This document shows positions 1-8,483 of a DNA stretch of 64,000 nucleotides, in pieces. The stretch comes from Chitinophagaceae bacterium. GTDB taxonomy: Bacteria; Bacteroidota; Bacteroidia; Chitinophagales; Chitinophagaceae. Position 1 is the stretch's first letter. Each line of letters begins with the position of its first letter. Under the pieces are notes generated by a model. The model was given only the letters and a program-made list of their open reading frames with translations, was not told where the DNA came from and did no database searches. The DNA lies in the NCBI GenBank assembly GCA_016710165.1, contig JADJLJ010000002.1, forward strand, positions 1 to 64,000, written 5' to 3'. A program made the position numbers and the translations under genes.

Positions 1-691
1 CACAGGATTCAACCCATACTGATCTTGATAATGCATTTTTAACCTGAGGTGTTTGTTCTCTCCGGTATACCGATCTAAAAGCCTCTATTTTAGGACGGGC
101 GACACTATTGTCCTGTAGAAGGGGAGAGGTACAACCTCCGGTAAGAGGGATTCTTATTCTATCATCTACATGCTCTGACTTATTTGGACCAGGGGCAACC
201 CTATACATAGTTGGAAAAATAAAAGCAGATGATTGATTCTGATATTGCTGACCCGGGAAAGTGCCGGGGTTGGCATTAACCTCACAGGCTAAATGTATCC
301 TGATGCCATCGTATTTTAAAGTACCATCTGGTTTTCTAGAGTTTCTGAGAAGAGTCTCAATTGCGTAAACAGCACAGGCACTCAACCAATAAGTGCTGTC
401 CAAAGCTATTATGACCCGACCCTGATCATCCCTTCGGTAAATGGAGATGAAGTCTGCCATCATTGTTCGTCCCTCCGCCTCTTCTATAATAAAATTGTCA
501 ATTCCCTTGCTATTGGTACATATATCTATTTCGCCAATCCCCTCACAGGAATCAGGCTGAGCAGCTGCCATTGTCTGCCTGGTACCGGCCGCACTGTCTT
601 TATGGACGTCGTTGTTCTGGTTGGCGCCGTTACAGGCAATGAAAAGAGTGCTGAACAATGCTCCTGTAAAAACAATTAGAAACTTTTTCAT
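1..691 (-). CDS. Putative lipoprotein, C-terminus cut by window edge
   Basis: An open frame runs from an ATG at 691 to the window start, about 230 residues, without a stop. The N-terminus (MKKFLIVFTGALFSTLFIAC) is a lipoprotein signal with Cys20 as the probable lipidated residue. The mature part has several further Cys and no family I recognise; it reads like a soluble periplasmic or surface domain. It is divergent from the gene at 873, and the 180-bp gap between them holds a promoter-like motif for that gene. Function unknown. The reading frame is certain; the assignment as lipoprotein rests on the signal alone. Confidence 0.75.
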   Translation of the reverse strand, partial: MKKFLIVFTGALFSTLFIACNGANQNNDVHKDSAAGTRQTMAAAQPDSCEGIGEIDICTNSKGIDNFIIEEAEGRTMMADFISIYRRDDQGRVIIALDSTYWLSACAVYAIETLLRNSRKPDGTLKYDGIRIHLACEVNANPGTFPGQQYQNQSSAFIFPTMYRVAPGPNKSEHVDDRIRIPLTGGCTSPLLQDNSVARPKIEAFRSVYRREQTPQVKNALSRSVWVESC

Positions 692-781
692 GTGAAAGTA
701 GTTTTTGGTTTATGATTTTATCTGAACACTAAAATCAACAATCATTCCCACAAATGCAATAGCTTTTTCACTTTTTATTTA

Positions 782-828
782 CCGTGTTTACACCCTTTCC
801 CGTTTTTGAGCAGTTATGTATTTTTAAT
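782..828 (+). promoter_or_regulatory. Probable promoter, weaker copy of a shared motif
   Basis: CCGTGTTTACACCCTTT (782-798) matches 13 of 17 positions of the motif found before the genes at 1889 and 5265. A TATTTTTA-like -7 region follows at the same spacing (about 815-828). It lies 45-90 bp before the ATG at 873. Inferred from alignment of the three upstream regions. Confidence 0.35.
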
Positions 829-872
829 TCTTCCAAATAAAAACTACATTTATTTTACCTAAACCCTGATTT

Positions 873-1637
873 ATGAAGAATATACTGATTACCCTGTTAG
901 TTTGTCTGGCTGTAACGGGATATGCCCAGGTTATTACAAAGACAGAAACTACTATGTTCGATGCCCAAGGGAAAAAGACCCAAACTGTCAAAAAGACAAC
1001 TGAAGAGAACAGGACCGATAATTTAAACGGAGTTACTTTTGGTATTGGAATGGGCTGGAGTTATATGTTTAATAACCCAAAAGAATATTTTCTTACTACA
1101 GATGCAGGATATAAACTGCAGGTACAGGAATTGAGCAGGTCAAGCATTGTTTTGTCTTCTGTTATTTCTAATTAAGCTGGGGAAAATGGCAGTTCAGGAG
1201 CAAAGTGATGGCACGCATCGAAAAAGGCGTTGGTAAGTGCAAAGCGGACCAAGGTTGTAACCCGGCAGTTAAATACATTTTCCGCAACAGAAGACGGGCT
1301 TGTAAATGAACCTTTAAAGTGGTATGAACACTTTGCAGTTAACGTAAGCCTGAATCTTGCGGAGATGAATGGCGGTGATATTGCCTTTAATAAATCTATC
1401 GACGGCGGTATTGGCCTTGGGTATTATTTCAATGAGTTTACCCAGGTAGCCCTGTTTTTTGACATGCTCAGGGTAAGGCAGATGCGAAGTTATTTTGTTG
1501 ACAATTTCCAGGGGCAATCCATACCAAACGGAACCGGTGTTTATAATGCGCTTGACCAGAACGACAATAACCTGTTTTATAACAAATACTATCCGGGTGT
1601 TTCTGTAAAAGTGGTTTTTTCACTGGGCAATAAATAA
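873..1637 (+). pseudogene. Frameshifted secreted/outer-membrane protein gene
   Basis: The first piece (873-1175) has a signal peptide (MKNILITLLVCLAVTGYAQ) and stops at a TAA; the last piece (1230-1637) ends in a typical outer-membrane barrel tail (PGVSVKVVFSLG). Between them a third frame reads sensibly (SWGKWQFRSKVMARIEKGVGK from 1175). One base missing near 1172 and one extra near 1235 would restore a single protein of about 255 residues. Family not recognised; barrel-like. The broken frame may be sequencing error or real decay. A strong hairpin terminator follows at 1673. Confidence 0.6.
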
Positions 1638-1672
1638 GTCCAAGGCCAGGTCGTACCTATAAAATTTCTGAG

Positions 1673-1697
1673 AGCAGCCAGCCGGCTGCTTTTTTTA
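1673..1697 (+). terminator. Rho-independent terminator
   Basis: A perfect 7-bp stem (AGCAGCC at 1673-1679 with GGCTGCT at 1684-1690) has a 4-nt loop and is followed by a run of Ts. It ends the broken gene at 873-1637. Confidence 0.85.
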
Positions 1698-1720
1698 TTC
1701 CGTCATTTCACCGGGTCATT

Positions 1721-1768
1721 CTCCGTTTTAATACCCTTGCCCATGCTTCCGGGCTGTTGCACTTTTGT
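1721..1768 (+). promoter_or_regulatory. Promoter with shared CTCCGTTnnnATACCCTTG motif
   Basis: CTCCGTTTTAATACCCTTGC (1721-1740) is followed 16 nt later by GTTGCACTTTTGT. The same two blocks with identical spacing lie before the LuxR-type gene at 5265. TTG at 1737-1739 and CACTTTTG at 1760-1767 are 20 nt apart, close to the Bacteroidota -33/-7 layout. The extra upstream CTCCGTT suggests a regulator or alternative sigma site. It sits about 120 bp before the ATG at 1889. Confidence 0.5.
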
Positions 1769-1888
1769 GTAAGCGGTTTTCTTATTACACAAATGTAAAA
1801 CAGTAACAAATACCCACCAACCAATATGTACAGGGAAGCCAAATGTTCAGGGAGAAGTAAAAATTATTCAATCAATAAAACTACTGTT

Positions 1889-3436
1889 ATGAAACAAGTT
1901 AAATCATTATTAATCGCAGCTGCATTTATTTGTTTAGCCAAAGCAGGCACCGCACAGGGCTGTAATTTTACGTGGGGCAGGTGGCAAACGGCCATGACCA
2001 GCCAATGGGGTAATGTAGAGTTCAAAGTGCAGTATTCAACCTGTAATAAAGCCGGTGGCATTTGTGGCTGGCCAAAGATTGCGCTGCTCCATACGATGGG
2101 TTATAACGCCAGCCTTGATGTGACGTTGAAAGGAGTTGATTGTGAAAACAAACCGGTAAGGGCAAGCTTTAGCACCGGGGGGAAATATATAGGAGGTAAT
2201 CAGGAATATAATGAACCGGGTAACTGGCATTATTTTAAAACGGTGAATGAAGTGGCAAGGGTAGAGGTATGGATGGAGAAAGATGGTGATAAGTACAGGA
2301 TGGTAATGGATAAAGAAAAGGGCATCAATAAAATTTATAAAAATGGCAGCCCCCTGCTTGCCAATGGAAAAACGGAAAACGAAGAAGAAAAGGAGGCGCA
2401 GCAAAAAAGGGAGTTAGCGGAACAGAAAAAGAAAGAAGAGGAGATCCTTAAGGAACAAAAAGAGGAGGAGGAAAAAACCAAAAAAGAAACGTCCGAAAAA
2501 GAAAAACAGGAAGCCGAAAAGGAAGAAACCGATAAAATGAATGCAGCTAAATTACGCCAAAAGCAATATGAAGACAGTGTGCGCCTGGCGGAAGAAGACA
2601 GGAGAAACAGGCTGGAGAATGCAAAGAAAAAAGACGATGTGGAAAATTTACAGGCCGCTGCTATTACCACTTCGGTAGCCGGAATAATGATGAGTGATAA
2701 CCTGACCATTGAAAAAATTGAAGGTCGTAAGACCTATTTCCGGGCACAGGCTTATCTAGGCGGATATAATATTCCCCAGGTGGAAAATGTTTCTGATAAG
2801 GGTAATTTCCAATACTCTTCTCTTGGCAGCCAGTTTACCTATGGAGCCGGCGTAGCGTTAGATGGCTGGTTATATAAGACCAAGATTTTTGGTTTTTTGG
2901 TTCAGCCATACATTAATTATGGCATCGACCTGGGAAGCGGTTCTTCTGGCAGTTTTTTAAGTTATGGCGGTAATGTCAGGCTGCAGTTTGGAAAAGGGAT
3001 CAAGTTGTTTGCAGAGGCAGGCTATAGTTCCCGCTCAGGCACTTATGAAAGCGATAATGATGCAGTTAACAACAGCCTGGGCATTTATACAAACAGTAAC
3101 GTAACAACAATTGCAAGTTTTGATTATACCACCTACCGTTATGGAGGTGGTTTAATCGTAGATGCGATGAAGGAAGAGAACAAGAATATGGACCTGGGAC
3201 TTAAACTAGGTGTTTATATAGACAATCCTAAAACAGCAGACTGGGATAAAAAATATAAAACGCCCCTGTTGTATGAAATGCAGTTCATAGCAAAAGGCGG
3301 ATTTTTTATACGCGGTGAATATAGTACAGGCTACCCTTTTTCCGGTACAGCTTTGTACAAAATTGACGAACATCCCAAAGGACAATACTGGACCTTGCAC
3401 CTGGGTAAAGTGTTCAATCTTACACGGTCAAAATGA
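1889..3436 (+). CDS. Secreted protein with K/E-rich coiled coil and C-terminal barrel-like domain
   Basis: The start at 1889 (MKQVKSLLIAAAFICLAKAG) is preferred over an in-frame ATG at 1826 because it begins directly with a signal peptide cleaved near AQG. The 515-residue protein has an N-terminal Cys-containing globular domain (about 25-160), a highly charged Lys/Glu coiled coil (about 165-265), and a C-terminal region with alternating aromatic/hydrophobic strands ending LHLGKVFNLTRSK, like an outer-membrane barrel. The coiled coil could span the periplasm or bind peptidoglycan; that is inference. Family not recognised. It has its own motif-bearing promoter (1721) and terminator (3465), so it is monocistronic. 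Confidence 0.8.
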   Translation: MKQVKSLLIAAAFICLAKAGTAQGCNFTWGRWQTAMTSQWGNVEFKVQYSTCNKAGGICGWPKIALLHTMGYNASLDVTLKGVDCENKPVRASFSTGGKYIGGNQEYNEPGNWHYFKTVNEVARVEVWMEKDGDKYRMVMDKEKGINKIYKNGSPLLANGKTENEEEKEAQQKRELAEQKKKEEEILKEQKEEEEKTKKETSEKEKQEAEKEETDKMNAAKLRQKQYEDSVRLAEEDRRNRLENAKKKDDVENLQAAAITTSVAGIMMSDNLTIEKIEGRKTYFRAQAYLGGYNIPQVENVSDKGNFQYSSLGSQFTYGAGVALDGWLYKTKIFGFLVQPYINYGIDLGSGSSGSFLSYGGNVRLQFGKGIKLFAEAGYSSRSGTYESDNDAVNNSLGIYTNSNVTTIASFDYTTYRYGGGLIVDAMKEENKNMDLGLKLGVYIDNPKTADWDKKYKTPLLYEMQFIAKGGFFIRGEYSTGYPFSGTALYKIDEHPKGQYWTLHLGKVFNLTRSK

Positions 3437-3464
3437 TACAAGGAATTAATTAAATTTCAGGCAG

Positions 3465-3499
3465 GAGCTGGCATCTTTTCAAAAGATGCCAGCTCTTTT
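3465..3499 (+). terminator. Rho-independent terminator
   Basis: A 15-bp perfect inverted repeat (3465-3479 and 3481-3495) is followed by TTTT. It ends the gene at 1889-3436. Confidence 0.9.
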
Positions 3500-3589
3500 A
3501 AGATTTGCGGCAACAGGGTATTTTATCGCCTTGTCACAAGGCATATATTTACTCATTCCTTTTCAGTTAACCTTTAAACCAAACTTGTC

Positions 3590-4330
3590 ATGAGAAAATT
3601 ATTTATTCTACTGGTTGCAGCCTTTAGTTGCACCACACTGCTGGCACAAAATGAAAAAAAGGAACCTGCCGCTGCAAAAAATATGGTGAAGCTGAACCTG
3701 ACGGCGCTGGCATTAAAGAACTTCAGCCTGCAATACGAACGGGCTGTGGCAAAAAAAGTTACGGTGGCCGGTACCTTCCGTTATATGCCCACCGGGAGCA
3801 TTCCTTTTAAAAGTTCATTTATAACGATCGCCGATGACCCGGATACAGAACGCCAGCTGAACAACCTGAAAGTGGGCAATATCGCCTTTATGCCTGAAGT
3901 GCGGTTTTACTTCAGCAAGAAAGGCGCTTACCGGGGATTTTACCTGGGCCTGTTTGGAAGCTTGGCGAGGTATAGCGCCGAAGTTCCTTTTGAATACGAT
4001 GATGCCGGCCTTACCAAAACCATTCCCATGAGCGGGAACATTACCACGATCACCGGCGGACTGATGATCGGGTCACAGTTCAGGCTCGGCGGCCCGGTTT
4101 ATTTAGACTGGTGGATACTGGGACCTAATTATGGTACTTCCAGCGGTAACCTGAGCGGGAAGAAATCAATGAGCCCATCTGAACAACAGTCTTTGCGGGA
4201 TGAACTGACCGATGTGGATATTCCCATGACCAAATTCACCTATACCGTGGATGCAAACGGCGCTGCCATGGATATTAAAGGCCCGTGGGCAGGCATCCGG
4301 GCTGGTATAAATATCGGGTTCCGGTTCTGA
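3590..4330 (+). CDS. DUF3575-family outer-membrane beta-barrel protein
   Basis: A 246-residue protein with a signal peptide (MRKLFILLVAAFSCTTLLAQ). NMVKLNLTALALKNFSLQYE at about 31-50 is the typical DUF3575 opening, and the amphipathic strands end in AGINIGFRF, the aromatic C-terminus of outer-membrane barrels. DUF3575 proteins are uncharacterised outer-membrane proteins common in Bacteroidota. Single gene, convergent with the membrane protein at 4376. A bidirectional hairpin separates them. Confidence 0.8.
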   Translation: MRKLFILLVAAFSCTTLLAQNEKKEPAAAKNMVKLNLTALALKNFSLQYERAVAKKVTVAGTFRYMPTGSIPFKSSFITIADDPDTERQLNNLKVGNIAFMPEVRFYFSKKGAYRGFYLGLFGSLARYSAEVPFEYDDAGLTKTIPMSGNITTITGGLMIGSQFRLGGPVYLDWWILGPNYGTSSGNLSGKKSMSPSEQQSLRDELTDVDIPMTKFTYTVDANGAAMDIKGPWAGIRAGINIGFRF

Positions 4331-4354
4331 TCAGGCAGATATATAATTTAATTG

Positions 4355-4388
4355 ATGACAGCTTTTAGAAAGCTGTCATTTCTTTTTT
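4355..4388. terminator. Bidirectional terminator
   Basis: An 11-bp stem (4355-4365 with 4369-4379) has a 3-nt loop. A T-rich run follows on the plus side. The hairpin overlaps the stop codon of the convergent minus-strand gene (4376-4378), so it can serve both genes. Confidence 0.75.
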
Positions 4389-5047
4389 CTGTTCTCCTCA
4401 TCCTTCAGGAACAAAAATTCTGCCTTGGTTATCCAGGAGATGCCGAAAGATATCAGTGCCAGCGATTCGAACCAGAAAACAAGCCGGTACTTAGTACTTA
4501 ACTCATCCAGCCAGATCATGCATACAGCAATGGCTGCAATGCAGGCGATCATGATGATGCCGCAAACCAGGTAAACGATATTGCGTTCCTCTTTTTGCCG
4601 GGTAAGCTTTTTGGCGGGGTCTGTTTTCCGGAAGAGGTAAAGAGAGAAGAAGCTGAAGACCGAAAAAAGCAGTACGGCAAAAACAAAGTGCATGCTGTGT
4701 ACCACCCGGTTGCAACTGGTGGTGGGGAACAGGGCCACTCCCAGGGCAAAAAGACAGCCCAGGTTTGCAGTTATGCTGTCGGTCCTGTCATAGCCTTTGT
4801 AGGTCATTAAAAAGAAACCGAGTACGAACAGTACGCCCACCAGTATATCACCGGCGGTTCCGTTATCATAATAATCGCTTACCGAGAATTCAATGTTCAG
4901 CGTGCGGTTGGCAATGAGGTTTCCAATGATCAGCAGCAGGGGCAATAATATTCCTGTGGCACCTATTAGTATGCGCAGGGCATAATAGGAAATGATCTGG
5001 TCATTTTTTTCGGGTGTTTTCACGTGGGGCATTATATCCTTTTGCAT
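4376..5047 (-). CDS. Six-TM membrane protein, DUF998/Frag1-like
   Basis: A 223-residue protein with about six hydrophobic helices (roughly residues 25-45, 66-84, 95-112, 120-138, 157-178 and 190-208). The extracytoplasmic loop SVSDYYDNGTAGDILVG and the GYDRTDSITANLGCLFALG segment resemble the DUF998/Frag1-DRAM-Sfk1 group of integral membrane proteins. Function unknown. It is divergent from the LuxR-type gene at 5265 but shows no operon partner. The hydrophobic pattern makes coding certain; the family name is tentative. Confidence 0.7.
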   Translation of the reverse strand: MQKDIMPHVKTPEKNDQIISYYALRILIGATGILLPLLLIIGNLIANRTLNIEFSVSDYYDNGTAGDILVGVLFVLGFFLMTYKGYDRTDSITANLGCLFALGVALFPTTSCNRVVHSMHFVFAVLLFSVFSFFSLYLFRKTDPAKKLTRQKEERNIVYLVCGIIMIACIAAIAVCMIWLDELSTKYRLVFWFESLALISFGISWITKAEFLFLKDEENRKKK

Positions 5048-5140
5048 GAGAATAGTTTTTTGGGGTTGGGGATAAAGCTGCGGTACTAAAAATAAACATT
5101 ATTCACAGAACCGGCATACCGTCTTTTCACTCCCCGTAAT

Positions 5141-5188
5141 CTCCGTTAATATACCCTTGATAGGCTTTTGTGTCCGTTGCATATTTGT
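5141..5188 (+). promoter_or_regulatory. Promoter with shared CTCCGTTnnnATACCCTTG motif
   Basis: CTCCGTTAATATACCCTTGA (5141-5160) and GTTGCATATTTGT (5176-5188) match the site at 1721-1768 with exactly the same spacing. CATATTTG fits the -7 element of Bacteroidota promoters and CCTTG the -33 region. It probably drives the LuxR-type gene at 5265. Confidence 0.5.
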
Positions 5189-5264
5189 ATGGTGATCGGG
5201 GATGGTACACAAAAGGGGTATTGATGGGGGCAGTTACTTATTTTATTTTTAATTCATAAAGCAA

Positions 5265-5471
5265 ATGGGAAGATCAGCAAAGCCTCTCACCAGACGTGAA
5301 CAGGAAGTATTGGCCGGATTGGCAAAAGGTCATTTGTACAAAGAGATCTCTCACTACCTGTCCATATCCCTCGATACGGTAAAGAAACACTGTAAGAACA
5401 TTTACCAGAAACTGAACGTGCGTAACCGGACCGAAGCTGCCAATTATTTCAATTCCAGGAAAGCGGCATAA
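5265..5471 (+). CDS. LuxR-type HTH regulator lacking a receiver domain
   Basis: The 68 residues are almost entirely a GerE/LuxR helix-turn-helix: LTRREQEVLAGLAKGHLYKE is the start of the domain, followed by the recognition-helix region SLDTVKKHCKNIYQKLNV. There is no receiver, PAS or autoinducer domain, so it is a solo DNA-binding module. No in-frame upstream extension starts with a domain. Its own promoter shares a motif with those of 1889 and 873, so auto- or co-regulation is possible (inference). The secreted T9SS protein follows 47 bp downstream. Confidence 0.85.
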   Translation: MGRSAKPLTRREQEVLAGLAKGHLYKEISHYLSISLDTVKKHCKNIYQKLNVRNRTEAANYFNSRKAA

Positions 5472-5518
5472 CCCCCTATTATAGAAACTGTTTTATTAAA
5501 TACCTAAAGCTTCTAAGC

Positions 5519-6793
5519 ATGAAAAAAATCTTACTTACTCCGCTCATCGCCCTTTGCTGTATGTATGCTGCGGGGCAGCCCACCGCCGGGCTGGTGGCCT
5601 ACTTTCCGTTGAATGGAAATTTTACATCCACAACGCCCACTACTATCACAGGTACTGTTAATGGAGCCACTGCTACCACTAATATGGCAGGTACGGCGAA
5701 CAGTGCGATGAACTTTTTAAATCCAGAACCTTTGCTTGTTCCGCAGTTTGGAACCCATTCCATTAATGCTAACACAAGCTTTGGCGCCGCCCAGGACTTC
5801 TCGATTGTGTTTACTGCTTATGCCAATTCGCCTTTTGTACACACAGGTGGTTTTTATGATAACAATCTGAATAGTTCAGGTCCGGGTGTTTGGTTCTGGA
5901 ATGCCAGCGGGTTTCCACAGGTTCAGTTCAACTTCAGGAATGCCTCGGTAGGAAGCACCAATGGCGCTTTTTCAGTTGGGGCATGGAAACATGTGTGTGT
6001 AGTAAGAAGCGGAGGCTCCCTGCTCTTATATATAAACGGAGTATTGAATGCTACGGGAGTTGTTGGTACAGGAACACCGGTTTATAATATACCCGCCAGG
6101 TTTGGTACGATGTCATTTTATCAATACTCACCACCTGAATACAACGGCTTTAATGGCAAACTGGATGAATTACGGATATACAACCGGGCGCTTACGCTTG
6201 CCGAAATACAGGGAATGAGCGGTGGGGCGTTGCCGGTAAAACTTACTTTATTTACTGCTTCAAAAAATAATAACAACGTTATACTAAAGTGGCAAACACA
6301 GTACGAGCAAAACAGCAGCCATTATAATATACAGCGCAGCAACGACGGACTGAACTTTACCAATGTGGCAAGAGTTAGCGCTGCAGGTAATTCGAACCTG
6401 CCGCTTAATTATTCTCATAACGATCTGCTGCCTGCCGCTGTACAATCTCAAAAAACTGTTTTTTACAGGCTGCAGTCTGTTGATGTGGATGGAAAATTTT
6501 CTTATAGCCAGGTAATCGCCCTCCAGCTGGATGCTAAAGACATGCAGTTATTTGTTTCTCCCAACCCCGCAAAAGATGTATTACAGGTGCAAACGGGCAA
6601 CAGTAATGCAGGCAATGCAGTACTCATCATCTCGGATGCATCCGGAAGGCAGGTGGTCAGGAAAACTATTGAACTGCAGCAGGGGAATAACAGCATACCG
6701 GTAAATATCTCCATGCTTGGCAGGGGAACTTATTTTGTGCGGATCGTAAATGGCAAAGAATCGTTTACTAAACAATTTATAAAAGCAGATTAA
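5519..6793 (+). CDS. LamG-like protein with T9SS type A C-terminal domain
   Basis: A 424-residue protein with a signal peptide (MKKILLTPLIALCCMYAAGQ). A LamG/concanavalin-like jellyroll covers about 22-235 (KLDELRIYNRALTLAEIQ is its classic last strand). A linker domain in the fibronectin-III position follows (about 240-340). The C-terminal sorting domain starts at LFVSPNPAKDVLQV and ends GTYFVRIVNGKESFTKQFIK. The last part marks secretion by the type IX system and surface attachment. The LamG domain suggests glycan or protein binding. It follows the LuxR-type gene closely and a hairpin lies downstream. Confidence 0.9.
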   Translation: MKKILLTPLIALCCMYAAGQPTAGLVAYFPLNGNFTSTTPTTITGTVNGATATTNMAGTANSAMNFLNPEPLLVPQFGTHSINANTSFGAAQDFSIVFTAYANSPFVHTGGFYDNNLNSSGPGVWFWNASGFPQVQFNFRNASVGSTNGAFSVGAWKHVCVVRSGGSLLLYINGVLNATGVVGTGTPVYNIPARFGTMSFYQYSPPEYNGFNGKLDELRIYNRALTLAEIQGMSGGALPVKLTLFTASKNNNNVILKWQTQYEQNSSHYNIQRSNDGLNFTNVARVSAAGNSNLPLNYSHNDLLPAAVQSQKTVFYRLQSVDVDGKFSYSQVIALQLDAKDMQLFVSPNPAKDVLQVQTGNSNAGNAVLIISDASGRQVVRKTIELQQGNNSIPVNISMLGRGTYFVRIVNGKESFTKQFIKAD

Positions 6794-6862
6794 GTACCCG
6801 GTAAAACCCAGTGAAACTTTAATTGTCAATAGCCTTTAACCAGGCGTCTGCCAAATGGTCAA

Positions 6863-6893
6863 CAAACAGCCCCGCTCGGGGCTGTTTGTATTT
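6863..6893 (+). terminator. Terminator-like hairpin
   Basis: A 12-bp perfect stem (6863-6874 with 6877-6888) has a 2-nt gap at the tip. Only a short T run follows, so termination is likely but not certain. Confidence 0.6.
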
Positions 6894-7025
6894 GATCCGG
6901 TCCCCCGTATTATTCACCGTGAATAAACATAAAGTTTCCCGTCATTTCGCTCTTTCCCCGGGTTTTGTTTTTTTTAAAATTTACAGCACAATCAGAACCA
7001 TTGATCACATGCTAAAAACACTATT

Positions 7026-8207
7026 ATGAAAAAGATGATCCCGGCCGGAATAATGAACGGAAGTTTTGTACTTACTGGCCTGCTTTTTATGGCTGTTCTT
7101 TTTACCCGCTGTAAAAAGGAAGACCTGGTGCCAACCCCAAATCCAACACCTACTACGGGGCAGGGGATGTTCTGGACTGCCTCTGACCTGGGCTGCGGAA
7201 ATATTACGGTTACCTTAGGTGGGGCTTCGGGAAGCATCAGCACTTATTACAATACCAGTATTCCATCCTGTGGCGCTGCTGGCTGTGCAACGTTTGACCT
7301 GGCCCCCGGCACCTATACTTATTTTGCCAGCTGTTCGGGTGGACAAACCTGGTCCGGTTCTATAACGATCGTGGCCGGAGGCTGCAGTAAAATACAGCTT
7401 ACCGGCGGCGGCGGCGGTTCCACTACCGGCCAGGGAATGTTCTGGATAGCTTCGGATCTTGGCTGCGGAAATATAACCGTTATCTGCAACGGCATAAGCC
7501 GGACGATAACCGGTTTTTATGGCACGGCTCCATCTTGTGGGGCAAGCGGTTGTGCCACATTTGATCTGGGTCCGGGTACCTATTCTTTCTCGGCCAGTTG
7601 CACCGGTAAGACATGGACAGGTAATATAACCATCACTGCAGGTAATTGCAGCAAGTTTCAGCTTACCAGCAGTGGCGGCGGAGGCGGCGGTTCCACTACC
7701 GGCCAGGGTATGTTCTGGATAAATACCGACCAGGGTTGTGGAAATATCACGGTTGTCTGCAACGGCATCACCCGTACCATCAGTAGTTTTTATGCTTCTG
7801 CTCCCTCCTGCGGAGCAAGTGGCTGCGCTACTTTTGATCTGAGCCCCGGCACCTATTCTTATTCGGCAAGCTGCACCGGTAAAACCTGGAATGGAAATAT
7901 AACCATTACAGCAGGCGGTTGCAGTAAAGTACAGCTCACCAGCAGCGGGGGTGGCTCTACCACCGGCCAGGGCATGTTTTGGACAGCAACGAATCATGGA
8001 TGTGGCCCCATTAATGTGGTTTGCAACGGCATCACCCGTACCATCAGCAGTTATTATGCTTCCATGCCGGCATGTGGTGCAAGCGGCTGTGCCAATTTCA
8101 ATCTCAGCCCCGGCACCTATTCTTATTCGGCCAGTTGTTCAGGCTATACCTGGAATGGTAATATAACGATCACGGCCGGCGGCTGCAGCAGGATACAGTT
8201 CCTGTAA
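7026..8207 (+). CDS. Lipoprotein with four tandem Cys-rich repeats
   Basis: A 393-residue protein whose N-terminal hydrophobic segment ends in LFTRC (Cys29), a plausible lipobox. The rest is four copies of a domain of 82-91 residues, each opening TTGQGMFW and carrying conserved Cys (LGCGNI, SCGAxGCA, SASC, GGCSK), joined by Gly/Ser linkers. Each unit probably forms a disulfide-stabilised beta domain exposed at the cell surface. Repeat units are close to identical at the DNA level, indicating recent duplication or gene conversion. Family not recognised. A terminator follows at 8242. The long antisense frame over this gene is a by-product of the repeats. Confidence 0.85.
   Translation: MKKMIPAGIMNGSFVLTGLLFMAVLFTRCKKEDLVPTPNPTPTTGQGMFWTASDLGCGNITVTLGGASGSISTYYNTSIPSCGAAGCATFDLAPGTYTYFASCSGGQTWSGSITIVAGGCSKIQLTGGGGGSTTGQGMFWIASDLGCGNITVICNGISRTITGFYGTAPSCGASGCATFDLGPGTYSFSASCTGKTWTGNITITAGNCSKFQLTSSGGGGGGSTTGQGMFWINTDQGCGNITVVCNGITRTISSFYASAPSCGASGCATFDLSPGTYSYSASCTGKTWNGNITITAGGCSKVQLTSSGGGSTTGQGMFWTATNHGCGPINVVCNGITRTISSYYASMPACGASGCANFNLSPGTYSYSASCSGYTWNGNITITAGGCSRIQFL
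7152..8204 (+). repeat. Four in-frame tandem repeats
   Basis: Units begin at 7152, 7422, 7695 and 7959, each at the codons for TTGQGMFW; spacings are 270, 273 and 264 bp. Differences in length come from the Gly/Ser linkers between units. Confidence 0.9.
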
Positions 8208-8241
8208 AGTCCCATTACCGGTAACCTTTTATAGTGAACAT

Positions 8242-8270
8242 GCCGGGCTGTTTTAAAACAGCCCGGCTTT
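8242..8270 (+). terminator. Rho-independent terminator
   Basis: A 13-bp perfect palindrome (8242-8254 with 8255-8267) is followed by TTT. It ends the repeat lipoprotein gene. Confidence 0.8.
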
Positions 8271-8395
8271 GCATAAATAATCACAGATAAACCGGAATTA
8301 CTCATCCTTTTTTACCAGTATTAAAAAATATGGGCAAAAATTTTACTGAAAATCAGCTGTTTATAAAAGTTCAATTAAAAATACTTCCTCTTTTC

Positions 8396-8428
8396 TTTGG
8401 ATGGTAACCTTGGTTAGGCTTACCTTCG
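8396..8428 (+). promoter_or_regulatory. Promoter of the rplM-rpsI-rpsB-tsf genes
   Basis: TTTG at 8396-8399 and TACCTTCG at 8421-8428 are 21 nt apart, matching the Bacteroidota housekeeping promoter (TTTG, then TAnnTTTG) with one mismatch. The ATG of rplM lies 55 nt downstream. Confidence 0.6.
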
Positions 8429-8483
8429 CCGTCCAAAATTTAAAGCCACGGGGATAGCCGTGGTAAAACCTAAAACAGAAAAG

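Noticed and set aside
7215..7997. 260-codon open frame on the minus strand
   Set aside because: Mirror of the tandem repeats in the lipoprotein gene; composition is an artefact.
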